The notes beneath the pieces were generated by a model, which saw nothing but the letters and a program-made list of their open reading frames with translations, was not told the origin of the DNA and searched no databases. A stretch of 64,000 nt of DNA from Bimuria novae-zelandiae CBS 107.79 (Eukaryota > Ascomycota > Dothideomycetes > Pleosporales > Didymosphaeriaceae): contig ML976671.1 in the NCBI GenBank assembly GCA_010015655.1, forward strand, positions 870,533-934,532. Reading direction: 5' to 3'. The first letter of the stretch is position 1. Each line of letters starts with the position of its first letter. This document shows, piece by piece, positions 25,127 through 37,860 of this stretch. The translations under genes were made by a program, and so were the position numbers.

Positions 25127-25506
25127 TTAGTATTATCCTAGATTAACTTATATAACACTACGGTATTCAAAAGATAATTATTAGTAATAGAGACAAACTC
25201 TTTATATTAAACTACTAGACAACACTTATAGCACTTATTAGAATAAAATAAAAGCTATTAATAGTATATTATCCGCAGACTAACGGATAAACAGAACGTA
25301 TAAATTAGATAATCGAGACGTACCTACGCATCTACTACAAGGATCAGAAAAATAACTTGACTTATTATTACTAATAGCATAACTATTAAACCATAATAAG
25401 ATATTAGCAGTAATAGGATTTACACTATTTTATATAAACTATAACAGACACCTATATTTCTTTAATTAAGTATTCCCTACGACGATTAGGACGGAGGAAG
25501 CTATTA
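25127..25506 (+). mobile_element. Ty3 integrase fragment, copy 2, left half of an interrupted element (Ty3 C)
   Basis: Plus-strand translation gives YYPQTNG, TERIN, ETYLRIYYKDQKNNL, then FPTTIRTEEAINVLNKRVEQ, the integrase core and its exit. It matches the scrap at 4484-4815 but is longer. The frame is cut at 25507 by a Fot1-like element, and matching integrase C-terminus plus chromodomain resume at 29228. TA sits at both junctions (25505-25506, 29228-29229). Confidence 0.78.
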
Positions 25507-26102
25507 ACGTACTTAATAAGCGAGTCGAACAGGCAAGCAAGTCGGATACTCTGCCAAGATTCCACCAAAACGTACTGTCGCAAACAGTAGAAAACGCACT
25601 TTAACAGTACTGTACTATGCTACACAGTAGATTATATTAATTAGAGGGTATTTCTTCTACTTAATTATATGTTTATATATTATGCCTAGGCTTCTTGCAC
25701 TAGCTATAGCGCCTTTAAGTTAGCTTACTACCCTTAGCGCGCGCGCTTTTCTTTGCCTTCTTCCTATTACTACGCGCTATAAACTCTTTAAGAGTAGTTA
25801 AGCGCACGCCCTCCTTAGCTATAAGGGTTTCTTTAGCCTATATACGCTTTCTTTTGCGTAATTTATAGCGTATAGTAGCCTTATTAGCTACTTAAAGCTA
25901 CTTAACTTAATTACTTATTAATACTAAGGAATGCGCTATAACCTCTACGTATTTAGTAAGCTTTTTAACTACTTTAACTACTAAAAAGGCAAGCTATCTA
26001 TATACCTTTAAATTCTTTCTTAAATTAGCGTTAATTAAGACCTAAATTCTAGACTATTATCTAAGATTTTAGATACCTAAGGCGCGTTATTAATAGCAGG
26101 TA

Positions 26103-26148
26103 ACGTATTCCACATGCGAGCTGCGCACCCGGGCGAGCTGCGCACTTT
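26103..26148 (+). repeat. Left terminal inverted repeat of Fot1-like D
   Basis: Contains two direct copies of GCGAGCTGCGCAC, possible transposase binding sites. Pairs with 27922-27967. Confidence 0.9.
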
Positions 26149-27532
26149 TGCCAAGCCCACACCAACTTACCATTAACATATAATGGCTTAATAAAACAAT
26201 AGTTAATCTGCTTCGCACGAAGCAAATATATAGCTTGCCTTATACGCTATCTCTAATAACTAAATCTAGTTAGTCTAACGCGCTGCTGCCACGTATAATA
26301 CGCCTAAATCTACGCTACGTAATAGACGCGCTAGCGTCCTCCCACGCGATAAAATATAACTAAACTTAATAAAATTTATAAAGTTAGAGGAGAAGATAAT
26401 TATCTAGTATATCCTAGACCTTGCTAAGCGAGGATACCCTGTAATCCTTGCGCAGGTTTAAGATATAGTAGATACTTTGCTTGCTACGCGTGGCTAAGGC
26501 TAGGTTAGTAAGAACTAGCTATCTAGCTTCGTTAATCGTATGCCTAAGCTTATAATAAGGTTGAATTGCAAGCTAGACTACTTAAGAATGCTATATAAGA
26601 ATCCTACTATTATATTAAACTAGTTTTAACTTGTATAGAATGTAAAGGCGAAGTACGGCATACAGGATAAGAATACATAGAACTTTAACAAGTCTAGTTT
26701 TATAATAGGCGTAATTTTAATAAGCTAAAAGGTTGTTACTAGCTCTAAGAGGTATAGGAAGTTAAAGCAGGTGTAAGGAGGTAATAAGGAGTAGATATTA
26801 ATAATACTAGGTGTTAGTAGCGCGGGGCAAAAGGTCCTACCCTTTATTATTTTCTAGGTAAAGATACACCTTGCTAGCTAGTATACTAAGGATAACCTGC
26901 CTCCCTAATAGAGAATCGTAGTCTCTAAGAATAGCTAAATAATAAATAAGCTTAGAGTCGCGTAGATTAAGCACTTTAACGCATGTATAAAGCGCTATGT
27001 GCGGGGCACACACAGGCTGCTCATTCTAGACGGCCACGAAAGCCATAGCTCTATTGCTTTCGAGCAGTATTGTAAGGATAACAAGATTATCTGTCTCTGC
27101 ATGCCGCCGCACTCATCCCACATCCTATAGCCACTAGATGTGGGTTGTTTTTCGCCAATAAAGAAGGCGTACTCACGCTAAGTTAAGCAACTTATACGGA
27201 GTTGCATTAACTATATTACTAAAACTAAGTTCCTACCTGCGTTTATTAACATGATTAACGCGTTAATTAATAAAAAATAAATTAAAGAAGGTTTTTAAGG
27301 TGCTAGCTTAGTACCCTTTAACCTATAATTAGTGTTAGATTAATTAGATATTTAGTTAAAGACGCTACTAGCTCCCCTAATTAAACCTATCTTATAGTAG
27401 TCGCAAACACCTAATAATACGTATAAGATTAGGGAGCAATCTACCCTAGTATTAAAGAAGTTTTTAAATACTACTTAAAGCTCCTTAACACTAGTAAAAG
27501 AAGCGTTATTATTATTTATAAAAGGCGCGTAG

Positions 27533-27895
27533 ATGATAGCGCATAAGTTTAAGCTAATAAAGGTACGCATTAAGGAGCTTAAGGAGGCAAATATAGCTCA
27601 CACAAAGCGGAAATCACGTAAAAGGACACGTATACAGGCTAGAGGAACACTACTTACTGCAGAAGGACTACAGCTAGCAGCTACAAAAGAGCGTCCTGCG
27701 AAGAGGCAGCGCTTGCAAGCGGGTAGGGAGGATAGTGGAGAGAGCAGCACGCAGCGCCAACGGCTTTATAGTAAGTGTAATAAGCCAGGGCATAACGTGC
27801 GAACCTGCCAGGAGGCTAAAGGGTTATCTTCTAAATTAGATATTACCCTTGGTGGCTTATTTTCAGATAGTGTTGATAGTAATAGCGATAATTAA
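27533..27895 (+). pseudogene. C-terminal transposase remnant of Fot1-like D
   Basis: An open 120-codon frame in a basic, Lys/Arg-rich tail with a C-x2/3-C-x4-H-x4-C knuckle (CNKPGHNVRTC) near its end. The first residues follow directly from the upstream damaged frame, so this is the end of the transposase gene, not a separate gene. Confidence 0.8.
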
Positions 27896-27921
27896 GAAGT
27901 ATAAGTTAGTGTTGCCAAGAA

Positions 27922-27967
27922 AAAGTGCGCAGCTCGCCCGAGTGCGCAGCTCGCATGTGGAATACGT
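27922..27967 (-). repeat. Right terminal inverted repeat of Fot1-like D
   Basis: Reverse complement of the left end with a single C/T difference. Also contains the doubled GTGCGCAGCTCGC motif. Confidence 0.9.
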
Positions 27968-29227
27968 TAGTATAAGCGTATAAAGACAAATGTTAAGCTT
28001 TAATATTACTATTTCTACGTTAAGTAGAACTAAGATAGCACCTTAAAAGCCTACTTAGATATTACTTTAGTAATTACGTCCTTAAAAGCAGTAATAAAGC
28101 CAGGCAGGAACTTAAGTTTAGTAATATAATTAATTTTATTATATATTAAGTTTTTTGCTTAGCGCCTATTCGCCTTCTTTAATAGCAAGAAACAACCTAT
28201 ATTAAGAGGCTATAGGAGGTACGATAAGTAAGAAGGTATATAAAAAGTAATAATATTATTATCCTTATAGTACTATTAGAATTTAAGTAAGTCGTGGCTC
28301 TTATAGCCATTAATAATAAGTAAACGTACTATACTAATAGTACATTTCTTTATATAGGCGTTAAAGTACTTTAACTACTTTAGGCTAAGCTTATTTATTA
28401 TCTAGCCCTTTTTAGAGACTATAATAACCTAATCGCGAGGTAGATTATCCTCCTTATACTAGGTAGAGAGGTAGGTCTTGCCCTAGAAGATAATAAAGTA
28501 CGGGATTGCCTACCTAGTCGCGTTAATATCTTAGATTACTATAGTCTACTTGCGATTACCTTACTAAATAGTCTTTAGCTATCCTTAACACTTAGAGCCT
28601 ATAACTACTACTCTAGTTAATATTTTGCCTATTATAAAGCTAGAATTATTAAAGTTATAAGTATTCTTATTAAGGATACCGTGCTTAGCCTTTACGTTCT
28701 CTACAAGCTAGAACTAGTCTTATATAACTATAGAATCTTTATAGAGGGCTCTCTTATAGTCATACTTACGATTAAGCTTAACCTTAAGTTTAAATTAACG
28801 TTTAATATAGTTCCTAGCCTACTTAATGCTTACTAACTCTTTACTACAGTTCTTACGTAGTAGATTAGCTATATCCTTAATAATAATAATTTAAGGTAAA
28901 AATCTTCGCGTGTTAAGGTTAAGTATATACTAAATAATTACCTCCTCCTTTATTATATAAAACTTTTATAAGTTAGGCGTGTAATTACGTTAAAACTGCT
29001 TTCTAGCGCGTTAGTTACTTAGTATTATATAAGAGACGTTATAGATCTTAGCTACGCGTTATTGGGAGAGAGTTACGTTTTTTTAATAGCTTAAAATATA
29101 AGCTATAATTAAGCCTTCTTTAAAACTAGTAGATTATTATATTATAAAGTTATCGCGTTTCTACTGTTCGTGACAGTACGTTTTGGTGGGGTCTTGGCAG
29201 AGTGTCCGACTCGCTTGTCAAGTATGT

Positions 29228-29750
29228 TAAACTAGTAGAAATACTTAAGAAAACGCAAAAATAACCCTAAAAGAACCTTAAGAAAGCTTAGTAGAAATCT
29301 ACTTCTTATACTAACTAAAAATAAAAAATAGCACTTTAGCTAAAGAAGGAGGATAAGTTATTTCTACTTATAAAGAATCCTTAAACCTAGAAAAAGAAAT
29401 ACAAGAAACTAAATTATATTAAGGTTAGACTATTTTTTATTATTAAATAAGTATTACTCATAAACTATTAATTAGAACTATCGCCAGACGCAAAGATACA
29501 CCTAGTATTCTATATAAATTAATTAGAACCTATAGATCCTAAGCCACCGGTTAAAACCACCATCTATTACTAGCCTAAAGAGGAAAATAAATTTAAAGTT
29601 AAACGTATACTACAACATAAGGATCAGCCACGCATGTACCTTATTAAGTGAAAAGATTACCTACATAGCAAGAATCCCTAGGAACCTAAAGAACACTTAG
29701 TATACTATAAATAATTACTTTAATAATACCACGCGAACGTACTTAGGAAC
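29228..29750 (+). mobile_element. Ty3 C, right half: integrase C-terminus and chromodomain
   Basis: The Ty3 frame resumes after Fot1-like C: KEDKLFLLIKN, then KLNYIKVRLFFI, LELSPDAKIHLVFY, and a chromodomain at about 29590-29735 (FKVKRILQHKDQPRMYLIKW, then EPKEHLVYY). It belongs with 25127-25506. The aromatic-cage region is only lightly changed. Confidence 0.82.
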
Positions 29751-30640
29751 TTAAAGTAATACTTTTATAAATTATAGGATCTAGCGTATCTAGATCTAGA
29801 GGAGGAGGATAAACTGCCTAATTAAGATCTAGAAAACTAGGCATTATTCTATTCATTAATTAAATAATATCTTCTGCAAAAAATTTTAAAGCCTTTTAAA
29901 TACTTAATTTCCTTCATAAAACGTATTAAATTCGCTAATAACTTATTCTCTCGCTCTTTAAGTAAATACTTTTACCTTACTTTAATCATAACTAATAGAA
30001 CTATTACTATTTTAAAATATTCGTGTAATATAAGCTCCTAGGAGATATGGACCGCCTTAAAAATAAACATAAATATATTATAAGTTACCTAATAGAACGT
30101 GTGGTAAAGATAGGAATTTTATATTTAGACTACTACCTAAACTATATTAAAGATAACTTTTAGGAGTTACTAGACTAACTTTTGTAATTACTTAGTGGAA
30201 GAAATCGCGCGTAACTATTTACTTATAATATAATAAAAGAACTAAACGCTTTATAACTTTAATTTTAATTTTAGTAACTATGCTATAGAAGCTAAGAAGT
30301 ATAACTAAGAAATTTTAAAAAGCTTATACCTTTAAAGCCTTCGTAATAATACACGGGGCTAAATAGTTATAATAAATATAAATAATAATTAGAACCTATA
30401 AGGAGTCTAAAAAAGAGTAAATAAAGTTAAAAAGACCCTCTTTAAAAATAAATTATAATTACTAAAGTTCTCTGCTAAGAGCGGAGCGCTAAACTAGATA
30501 GACTAGGAGCCTACCTAAGCTAACTCTAAAAGGATGTCTAGTCAACGGAGCCAAGATAGGAGACACTAAGCAACAGACGGAGCCCTAGTACGTAAGTCTA
30601 GTAATATCTAGAAACCAGTGGTGTGGGTGTCGCGCGAGGT
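29751..30640 (+). other. AT-rich retroelement sequence, probable Ty3 D leader and gag
   Basis: No host gene. Plus-strand translation is full of stops. Its position just upstream of a gag zinc knuckle suggests LTR, leader and gag of Ty3 D, but I could not place an LTR boundary. Confidence 0.4.
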
Positions 30641-33600
30641 AATAGATACTGTAAGAAGAATAGTTCTTATTTTTATTATAAAAATATAGGACACCGTGCG
30701 AACTAGTATAAACTCTTACTTATAATAAGGCTAGTGTAATTCGCGCCGCTGCACCTATTATTATAAGACCCTTTAATAAAAAGTTTAATATAGCCTTTCT
30801 TAATTTAAAAAACTAAATTCGTTTAGTAATAGATGCCCCTAGGAGGTAGGAGTAAGAAAGTGGTAAAAGATGCGTTTTAATAATTTCTAAAGGCTATAGT
30901 TAGACTTAATACTAGTAATAGTATACTTGCTTATTAACAATATTATATTTATACTAATAATAATAATTTATGTTATTTAACCTTCAGATTTATATATAAA
31001 AAACTTATAAAAAAAAGCCTACCTACAGCGCGAGAATCTACCCTATTTATGAAAAGTTATTAGTATTAGCGGTATGTAACTCTTTGTATACAAAGTAGTC
31101 TAACTAGAAATAAGTATTAATAGTTACGTAAAGCTAATATAATTATACGTTTTATCTAACAATCCGTTATAGGATCTAATTTTTAGCCTTATTTAAATAA
31201 AGAAAAATAGGGCTAAATTAGCCCCTGCAAAGAAATTATTGTAGATTAGAAGTTTACGTATTTATATTTATAGTTAAGCGGGTAAGAAACTATTAATAAA
31301 GCCTTCAGGAGCATTCGCTATAGCTTTTATAGCTTTAGACTATTATAACTAGCGCCTAATAAATTAAGTTAAAGTATTTTTTTATAAAGGGTATCAAGAA
31401 GACGCAAACACCTAAAACGAAGTTAGACTTATAAAAGCTACTACTTAAAGTATTTAAGGACCTATAGCGTATCTTCTACTAAGAATAGGCTAATAAGCTC
31501 TTGCCCTATCGCGGAGCAGGCGTAGATCTTTTTATTCCTTTAATAGAAAAGAATGGTAAGACCCTAAAAGTCTTTTATAGCCCTTTATTTAATATGTCTC
31601 GCGAAGAACTGCTAGTTCTACGTAAAGAACTAACTAAATACTTAAATAAAGCTTTATTTATATAAGTAAATTTAGCGCCACTACCTTAGTACTATTTATA
31701 AAGAAACTAGGCGGGCGGCTACGCTTTATATAAATTATAAAGCGCTAAACGCGTTCTTAAAGAACGATAGATATCTTTTACTACTAATTAAAGAGACTTT
31801 TTAATTACTTATAAAGGCTAAGTAGTTCACGAAGCTTAACGTTATTTAGGCCTTTTATAAGTTAAGAATAGCAGAAGGAAAAGAATAGACGATAGTATTT
31901 AAAATAAAATTTAGCTTATATAAATAGCTTATAGTCCCCTTTAGGCTAGTGAACGTCCTAAGCACCTTCTAATAGTATATTGATTAAATACTAAGGAAGC
32001 AATTTAATAACTACTATTTAGCGTATATAAATAACGTTTTAATCTTTTTTAGTAATAGTTATAAGGGCTACGAAGAGAAGGTATATACTATAATTTAGAA
32101 ACTTAAAGCTACTAGATTACATTTAAATATTAAGAAGTCTAAGTTCTGCGTTACTAAGATAAAGTACCTTTACTTTATTATAGAAGTTAGAAGAGGAGTA
32201 AGCATAGACCTAAAAAAATTTTAAGCCATTTAAAAATTAGTAACTACTAATTTTAGTAAAAGTCATTTAAAATTTCGTAAGCTTTATTAACTTTTACTAA
32301 AGGTTTATATAAGCCTACTAATAAGGCTTACTAAAAAGAGAGTAGATTTTATTTAGGGCTAAAAATAATAATAGGCCTTTAACTTTTTAAAAGCTACTTT
32401 TTACACTAACCTAGCGTTAGCTTACTTTAACCCTAAACGAGAATTAGTACTAGAGGCGGACGCCTTTAGATAGTTGACTAGGAGTTGCTTTTCCAAGTAT
32501 AATAATGACGGAATACTACGCCAAGTGACTTACTTCTTCGCGAAGAATAGCCTAGTGGAGTATAACTACGCGATCTATAATAAGGAGATACTTGCTATTA
32601 TTAAATACATTAATAAATAAATTATATATGTCACGCGGTAAAGCACCTTATTACTTATACTAATTATAAGAACCTAACGTACTTTACTAATAAAAAAAGG
32701 CTAGCGAAATAGTACGATTCATAAGTAAATATACGAAGTAAGACTAATATAACGTTTATATACTAATTAGGGTAAGTAAATTTAAAGGCAAACGGACTCT
32801 TTTAAAGAAACTAAAACGTATTAAAAAATAGTAGATATAATAAATTAAAGTTAGGGTATTTTACGTTTTTTAAAATATATATATAAAAGAATGGTTTAAT
32901 GTATTTTATCTCTGACACGCCTATCGCTGTTAAAGAATCTAAATTAGATAATAAGCCTATGCTCGCCTACCTAGCATAATTACTATAGTATAAACTCGCC
33001 TGTTTGCGTTCTCGAGAGCACGACAACTCTATTAAATAATAAGAACTAGACTTTAATACTATATAATAAAAGGTAGAGCGCGATAAAGGAAGCGTGTATA
33101 GCAAAATAAAAGCCTACTTTAAGAATAGACTTAGGAAGTTTAAACCTAAATAGAAGCTATTAGTTAGTATATTAAGGTGTAGTATAGGTAACTAAGGATA
33201 CCTGTGCTACTAGTTAAGTTAATAGGTACTAAAATTAAAGCTTTTATAAATAAAGTTAATTATAGTACCGTATAACTCCCTACCATTAAGATACTTTGGA
33301 TAAGAAAATACGTACAAATTTTTTACTTAAGAATACTTCTTCCTAGGGATGTCTAGCCAGGTTAGGTAGTATATTAAGTACTACGACGTCTGTAGAAGAA
33401 CTAAACTATTAAGGAAAGTAAAATAAAGTCTATTAAAGTCTTTACCCTTATCTAAGTAAGGATAAAAAAATATTACGATAGACTTTATTACTATTCTACC
33501 TAAGAGCAATAGCTGAATAAATATTATAGTAAATATAGATAGGCTTAGTAAGGATCTAAAGTTTATTAGCCTCTTAAATCTAGAAGTACCTACGGTTAAG

Positions 33601-34580
33601 GTTGTCGTCCTCTAATACTAAGTAGCGAATTACTTTCTCCCTTTGTCTATAACTTTAGATAGAGGAGAATAGTTTATTAGTAAATTCTAGACTACACTTT
33701 ACAAGCTAACTAGCATTAATAGAAGATTATTTATAGCAAAATACCCGAAGATAAATAAATAGATAGAATAAATAAACTCTATTTTTAAAGCCTACCTCCG
33801 AGTATACTATAATTAGGAATAAAATAATTAGATAAAGTGGCTTCCTATAGTCTATATAGTTATTAAGGGGTAAAAGGCTATATTAATAAAAGTTAGCCTG
33901 TTCTTCCTATCTTATAGCTAGAATATTAAACTAGTTAAGAATTTTAGAGCCTAAAGGCTAGCTTTAGAACTTAGCACTAATATAAAAAAGTCCGCGAAGG
34001 TAATAACTAAGAAGTTTAAACAAGTATTTAATTTTACGTAAGTAAAAATAATAATAGCTTAATAAAAGTAAAAGTGTCTAGTAAACTAACAGCGTAAAAA
34101 GGCACTAATCCTAAAGAAAGAAGATAAAGTATAGCTAAAGTATAGTAACTACCTCTAAAACTAGCGTCTAAGTAAGAAGCTTAACTAGAAGTAAGGGAAG
34201 TTTATTATAAAGAAGGTAATAAACTCTTACGTAGTAGAACTAGATATCCCGCCGAACATGCACCTAAGGTTCTACGTAAATAGGCTAAAGCTAGCCTCCT
34301 TAAACCCTCTCTCTAGTTAAATTACTAATAAATACTAACCTGAAGCCATTATTATAGAGGAAGGAGAAAAAGAGTATAGTATAGTAGATATCTATATAGA
34401 GCGCTAGTCCTATAAGGGTAAGGAGGTAGAGTACCTAGTATAGTAAGAAAACTACTCTTAAAGGATCTAAAAACTACGTAAGAACCTTAACTAAGTAATT
34501 ATATTAAACTAATAAGAAAAATTCTTTAAACTATATTAAAATTAGAAAAGAAAGCTCTTAACGAGATTTTACTATAATAT
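30641..34580 (+). mobile_element. Ty3 chromodomain retrotransposon D, RIP-damaged
   Basis: Order on the plus strand: a gag knuckle at about 30668-30715 in which three Cys positions read Tyr and GHRAN is kept; reverse transcriptase from 31490 (LPYRGAGVDLFIPLIEKNGK, NMSREELLVLRKELT) with the active box AYINNVLIFF at about 32020-32050 (normally IDDVL); RNase H near 32440-32620 (LVLEADAFR, then YNYAIYNKEILAIIK); integrase from about 33030; and an integrase end with chromodomain-like residues at 34240-34500 (VVELDIPPNMHLRFYVNRLK). TGT-to-TAT and GAY-to-AAY changes fit G-to-A mutation. LTRs were not delimited. Confidence 0.82.
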
Positions 34581-36530
34581 TTCCTTAATTAGTTTTTACT
34601 AGTCTTTAAGGAAGGCCCTATAAAGTCTGTTTAATTAAGCTACTAAAACCTAGTAAGATAGAATTATTTATAAAAGGAATATTTTTTTTATAATAAGGCG
34701 AAGTGGTGCTTCAAGCTAGTTAGGACTAAGGGTAGAGAGAGACATGAAAGGACCCCTTCTAAACTAGAGGAGGAGGAGAGTAAAACTTAAAAAAAAAGCT
34801 AATCTTTAGGGTAAAGGAACTACTACTTACTATAATAATAAAAGTAATAATAGGCTAGAGATAAAAAAGAGAATGTCCTTAAGCAATAAAGCTACCCTTA
34901 GTAATAAGAGGAGTAGTAGAACTACCCTTAGTAGTAGCTAAAATACCCTTTTTACTATCTAAGCAAGCGTTAAGCTTATAAAAATTATTATTATTATTAT
35001 TAGTACCTTATTAAACTATAGTAGCTTAAAGGCAGTCACGAATTAGCTATTTTTTTAGAAGCTCTATCCCGTATAAGGATATTTTTTATTACTTTTAGAC
35101 TATCCTTTATAATGCTCCTGTCTACTATCGTGAACTAGCTAGGAAGCTACTTAGTATTAGTTTTAAATACTAACTTTAGATTCTAAAAGAACATATACTA
35201 TAATACTTATATTTTTAGCAAAAGAGCTAAAACTCTACTATATAAAATTAAAAAGCCTTAAAATTCTGTTGAGCTACGATAGTAATACACTCTAATATGT
35301 AAGTTTTTTTTTTAAAAAAGGCGTAATAGGCCCTAAAGTAGATAATAGTTAGAGATAGTAGTTTTCTAAGTAAAGTAAAAGTCGTTAGAGCTTATAAGGT
35401 AGGCTTATTACTTATTACTACTTTTTAAGATCTTATCTACTACAAGCTTTACGCTCCTAACTATAATAGTAGTATACTTTTTATAATTAGCCTTATTAAG
35501 AGTAGGCTAGATCTAAGAAAGAGAAGTTAACTAAAGACACTTATAAAATATACTATAAATAATTTAGACTAATATATATTTATCTAGCGTAACTAGTAGA
35601 ATTTATAATATAGTACTTCTTATAAAAACCCGCCTTACCTGCTAATACTTACTAATAAGTACGTTTATAAGAAGAATAATAAATATATTAGCGCTTAATA
35701 ATAGCGCGTAACTAGACAAGCGTCTTTAGGCCTAATAAATTAAGGATATAAGGGCGAATGCTAAGGTTAAAGAAAAACTAAATAAGTAGTAAAAAGGTAT
35801 AAATAATAAAGTTTACGTAATTACGAAGATACTTAATAAGCGTTAAAAGGGCTAATTTTCTTTTTAAGCTAGCTAAGTATAACTACGCCTTACTTAAAGA
35901 TAGTATTTTTATTTTTAAAAGTCTTAGGCTACTTTAATGAGTAATTAGTAATAAGGAATTATAAAGTAAAATAAAATATTATTTGTTTTTTATTAAAGTT
36001 GGTAGCGAGCTTCTATTACTAAAAAGACTACCTATCTTAAAGGTTAAGTAAAGAAGTTAATAAGTAAAGTAGGGGAAGAAGAGCTAAACGGATAGTATTA
36101 TAAAACGGAATTCTAAGATAAAAGAGAAAGAAAGAGTAAGGGTATAAAGGTATAAGAGCTAAACGTTAAGAGGGCTTCTTATAGACGCGACGGCGAGCAA
36201 ACAAACTAGCGCGACTACGCTATTGTAGCGACCACTTATGGCAGGAACATGGGACCATACCGCCCGAAAGATAACTTTGGACAAGTAAGAGCGAGCAGAA
36301 CAGAGCGGCAAGATCGGAGGACTAGATGCCCTAGACACCTTTACCTATAAAGAAAGGCGGGGAGATATATAATAGGCTATGCCTTAACGTTGCCATGGGT
36401 CCTAGACCCTTAGTTATTTAACCCCCTAATATATAAGTTTATGGCCTAAAGCTTAACTTCGAACCTTTTATTAAATTTACAAGTATTCTTTTAGCATCTT
36501 TGGCTCCTCGAGCACCCAGTCCCTTACACT
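34581..36530. other. Repeat-derived AT-rich region with a GC-richer patch
   Basis: No host gene. RIP-type composition dominates. A GC-richer, unmutated patch at about 36170-36400 (around GGCAGGAACATGGGACC) could be part of an LTR, probably of Ty3 D, but I found no second copy. Confidence 0.35.
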
Positions 36531-37032
36531 TATAGATGACTCTTTTATAGTTATACTTTTAATTAAACTTAACTTAGTGCTTTAGCTAGCACTTTATAAA
36601 GTTCATAGCTTAGTTTTAACTAATAAGCTTATAGCGCTACGTAGATAATAAATAATTAGCTATATCTTTAATAGTAGTAAGCTAAGACGGGAATCCTTAT
36701 GTAACTAAGTTAAATATATACTAAATAATTACCTACTATTACTTTATATTTAGAAAATTTATAAAGTTAGGCGTATAATTAAATTAAAAAGTTACTCTAG
36801 CGTGTCTTTCTCTTAGTCTACTTTTAGTAACTCTATAAACTACTATAGCGCGTGAAATTAAAAGTAGTGTCTCTTCTTTAATAGCTTAAAGTGTAAGCTA
36901 TAATTAGACTTTTTTTAGTAACTAGTTAGGTAGTTAAGATATCGGGTTATTCTATAGGTAATAGTACGTTTTAATAGAGTCTTAGTACTTTTGGTTACTC
37001 GCTTGTGCCAGTCACTCGCTTGTGGATTACGT
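36531..37032 (-). mobile_element. Fot1-like end fragment related to element C
   Basis: Matches 28730-29227 by eye, including the inverted-end core (AGTACGTTTTAATAGAGTCT here, AGTACGTTTTGGTGGGGTCT in C) and the CTCGCTTGTG motif present twice. It ends at CGT before TA at 37033-37034. The other end and most of the transposase are missing. Confidence 0.72.
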
Positions 37033-37813
37033 TAGTACTAATAAATAGTTAATATTATATTTCTTATATACTTTGATATATACTAAAAGTATATTAAACT
37101 TGTATTTATCTAGAATTCCCTTTAGGTCTTATATCATCTTTTACCCTGAGTTATAAATAATTACAATTTTTATTATTATTAATTTTTTTAGCCTTTAATT
37201 CCCTATACGTATATAAATGGTTTTAATAGATTATTCGTCCGTACGCAGTACGGGCAGCTACCTAATGCAATGTCTTAAGATAGGTGACAATGATTATGTA
37301 ATACCGCACAAGTAAAGGAATAGGCCACAGGCACCGTGCGCGAACATCAATCCTTATAACCCTCTTTCCCCCGTACGTAGACAAGACAGACAAGACTTGA
37401 ATACCAGACCCTTTTCTTACCCGTACCATCGTACAACTATCTAGCCCTATCATATCGCGATATGCTTGGCTTAGTATAGTCCAGTCAACATTATTTATAT
37501 TTCTTAGCTATAATTTTAGAGTAGATAAATAACTTATACTAAGTAGCATTCATAAGAACTTAATCTTTATTACTCATAAAGTTAGTAATGATAGGTAAAC
37601 CTTCAATTACGAATAATACTTTGATTTTAGTACGCATTGTTTTGGTTTTAAAAAGATGAAAACCACAACTAATATTAAATTTAGTATCCAATTAGGTTTT
37701 ATAACATATATTTAAACTATATTTACATTTTTATAAGTAAGGTTTTTATTAATATGAACTTTATAGTAAAGGGTACGTATTAAGAAACCCTTTTAGTTTT
37801 TATATTTTTCGTA
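37033..37813. other. AT-rich spacer with no recognisable gene
   Basis: Only short chance frames occur. A less AT-rich patch lies at 37240-37460. No element ends were found. Confidence 0.5.
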
Positions 37814-37860
37814 CCGTATCCGTGCGCGTAATACGCCCATTCGCGTGATGCGTCACCCCT
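37814..37860 (+). repeat. Left terminal inverted repeat of pogo-type E
   Basis: CCGTATCCGTGCGCGT and onward, pairing with 39901-39947 with several transitions. TA precedes it. Confidence 0.85.

Larger units (their letters stand above)
26103..27967 (+). mobile_element. Fot1-like transposon D, nested inside Fot1-like C
   Basis: The 1865-bp element has inverted ends of about 46 bp beginning ACGTATTCCACATGCGAG with one mismatch, flanked by TA (26101-26102, 27968-27969). The plus-strand transposase keeps the second catalytic Asp block near 27015-27150 (LLILDGHESHSS, CMPPHSSHIL, PLDVGCFSPIKKAYS). The C-terminus is an open 120-codon stretch at 27533-27895 that ends in a zinc knuckle (CNKPGHNVRTC). 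The N-terminal and central parts carry stops. It is less mutated than its host element, which fits a later insertion. Confidence 0.88.
25507..29227 (-). mobile_element. Fot1-like transposon C, inserted in Ty3 C and itself interrupted
   Basis: The inverted ends start ACGTACTT (left) and ACATACTT (right, reverse complement) and share CTCTGCCAAG and CCACCAAAACGTACTGTC. TA flanks both sides. After removing the nested element and one TA it is 1854 bp, a normal Fot1 size. The minus-strand transposase is heavily mutated but PLNVGCF, then FLPGFITAFKDVITK, can be read near 28060-28200. The left end carries an extra copy of the AAGCGAGTCG motif absent from the right end. Confidence 0.82.
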
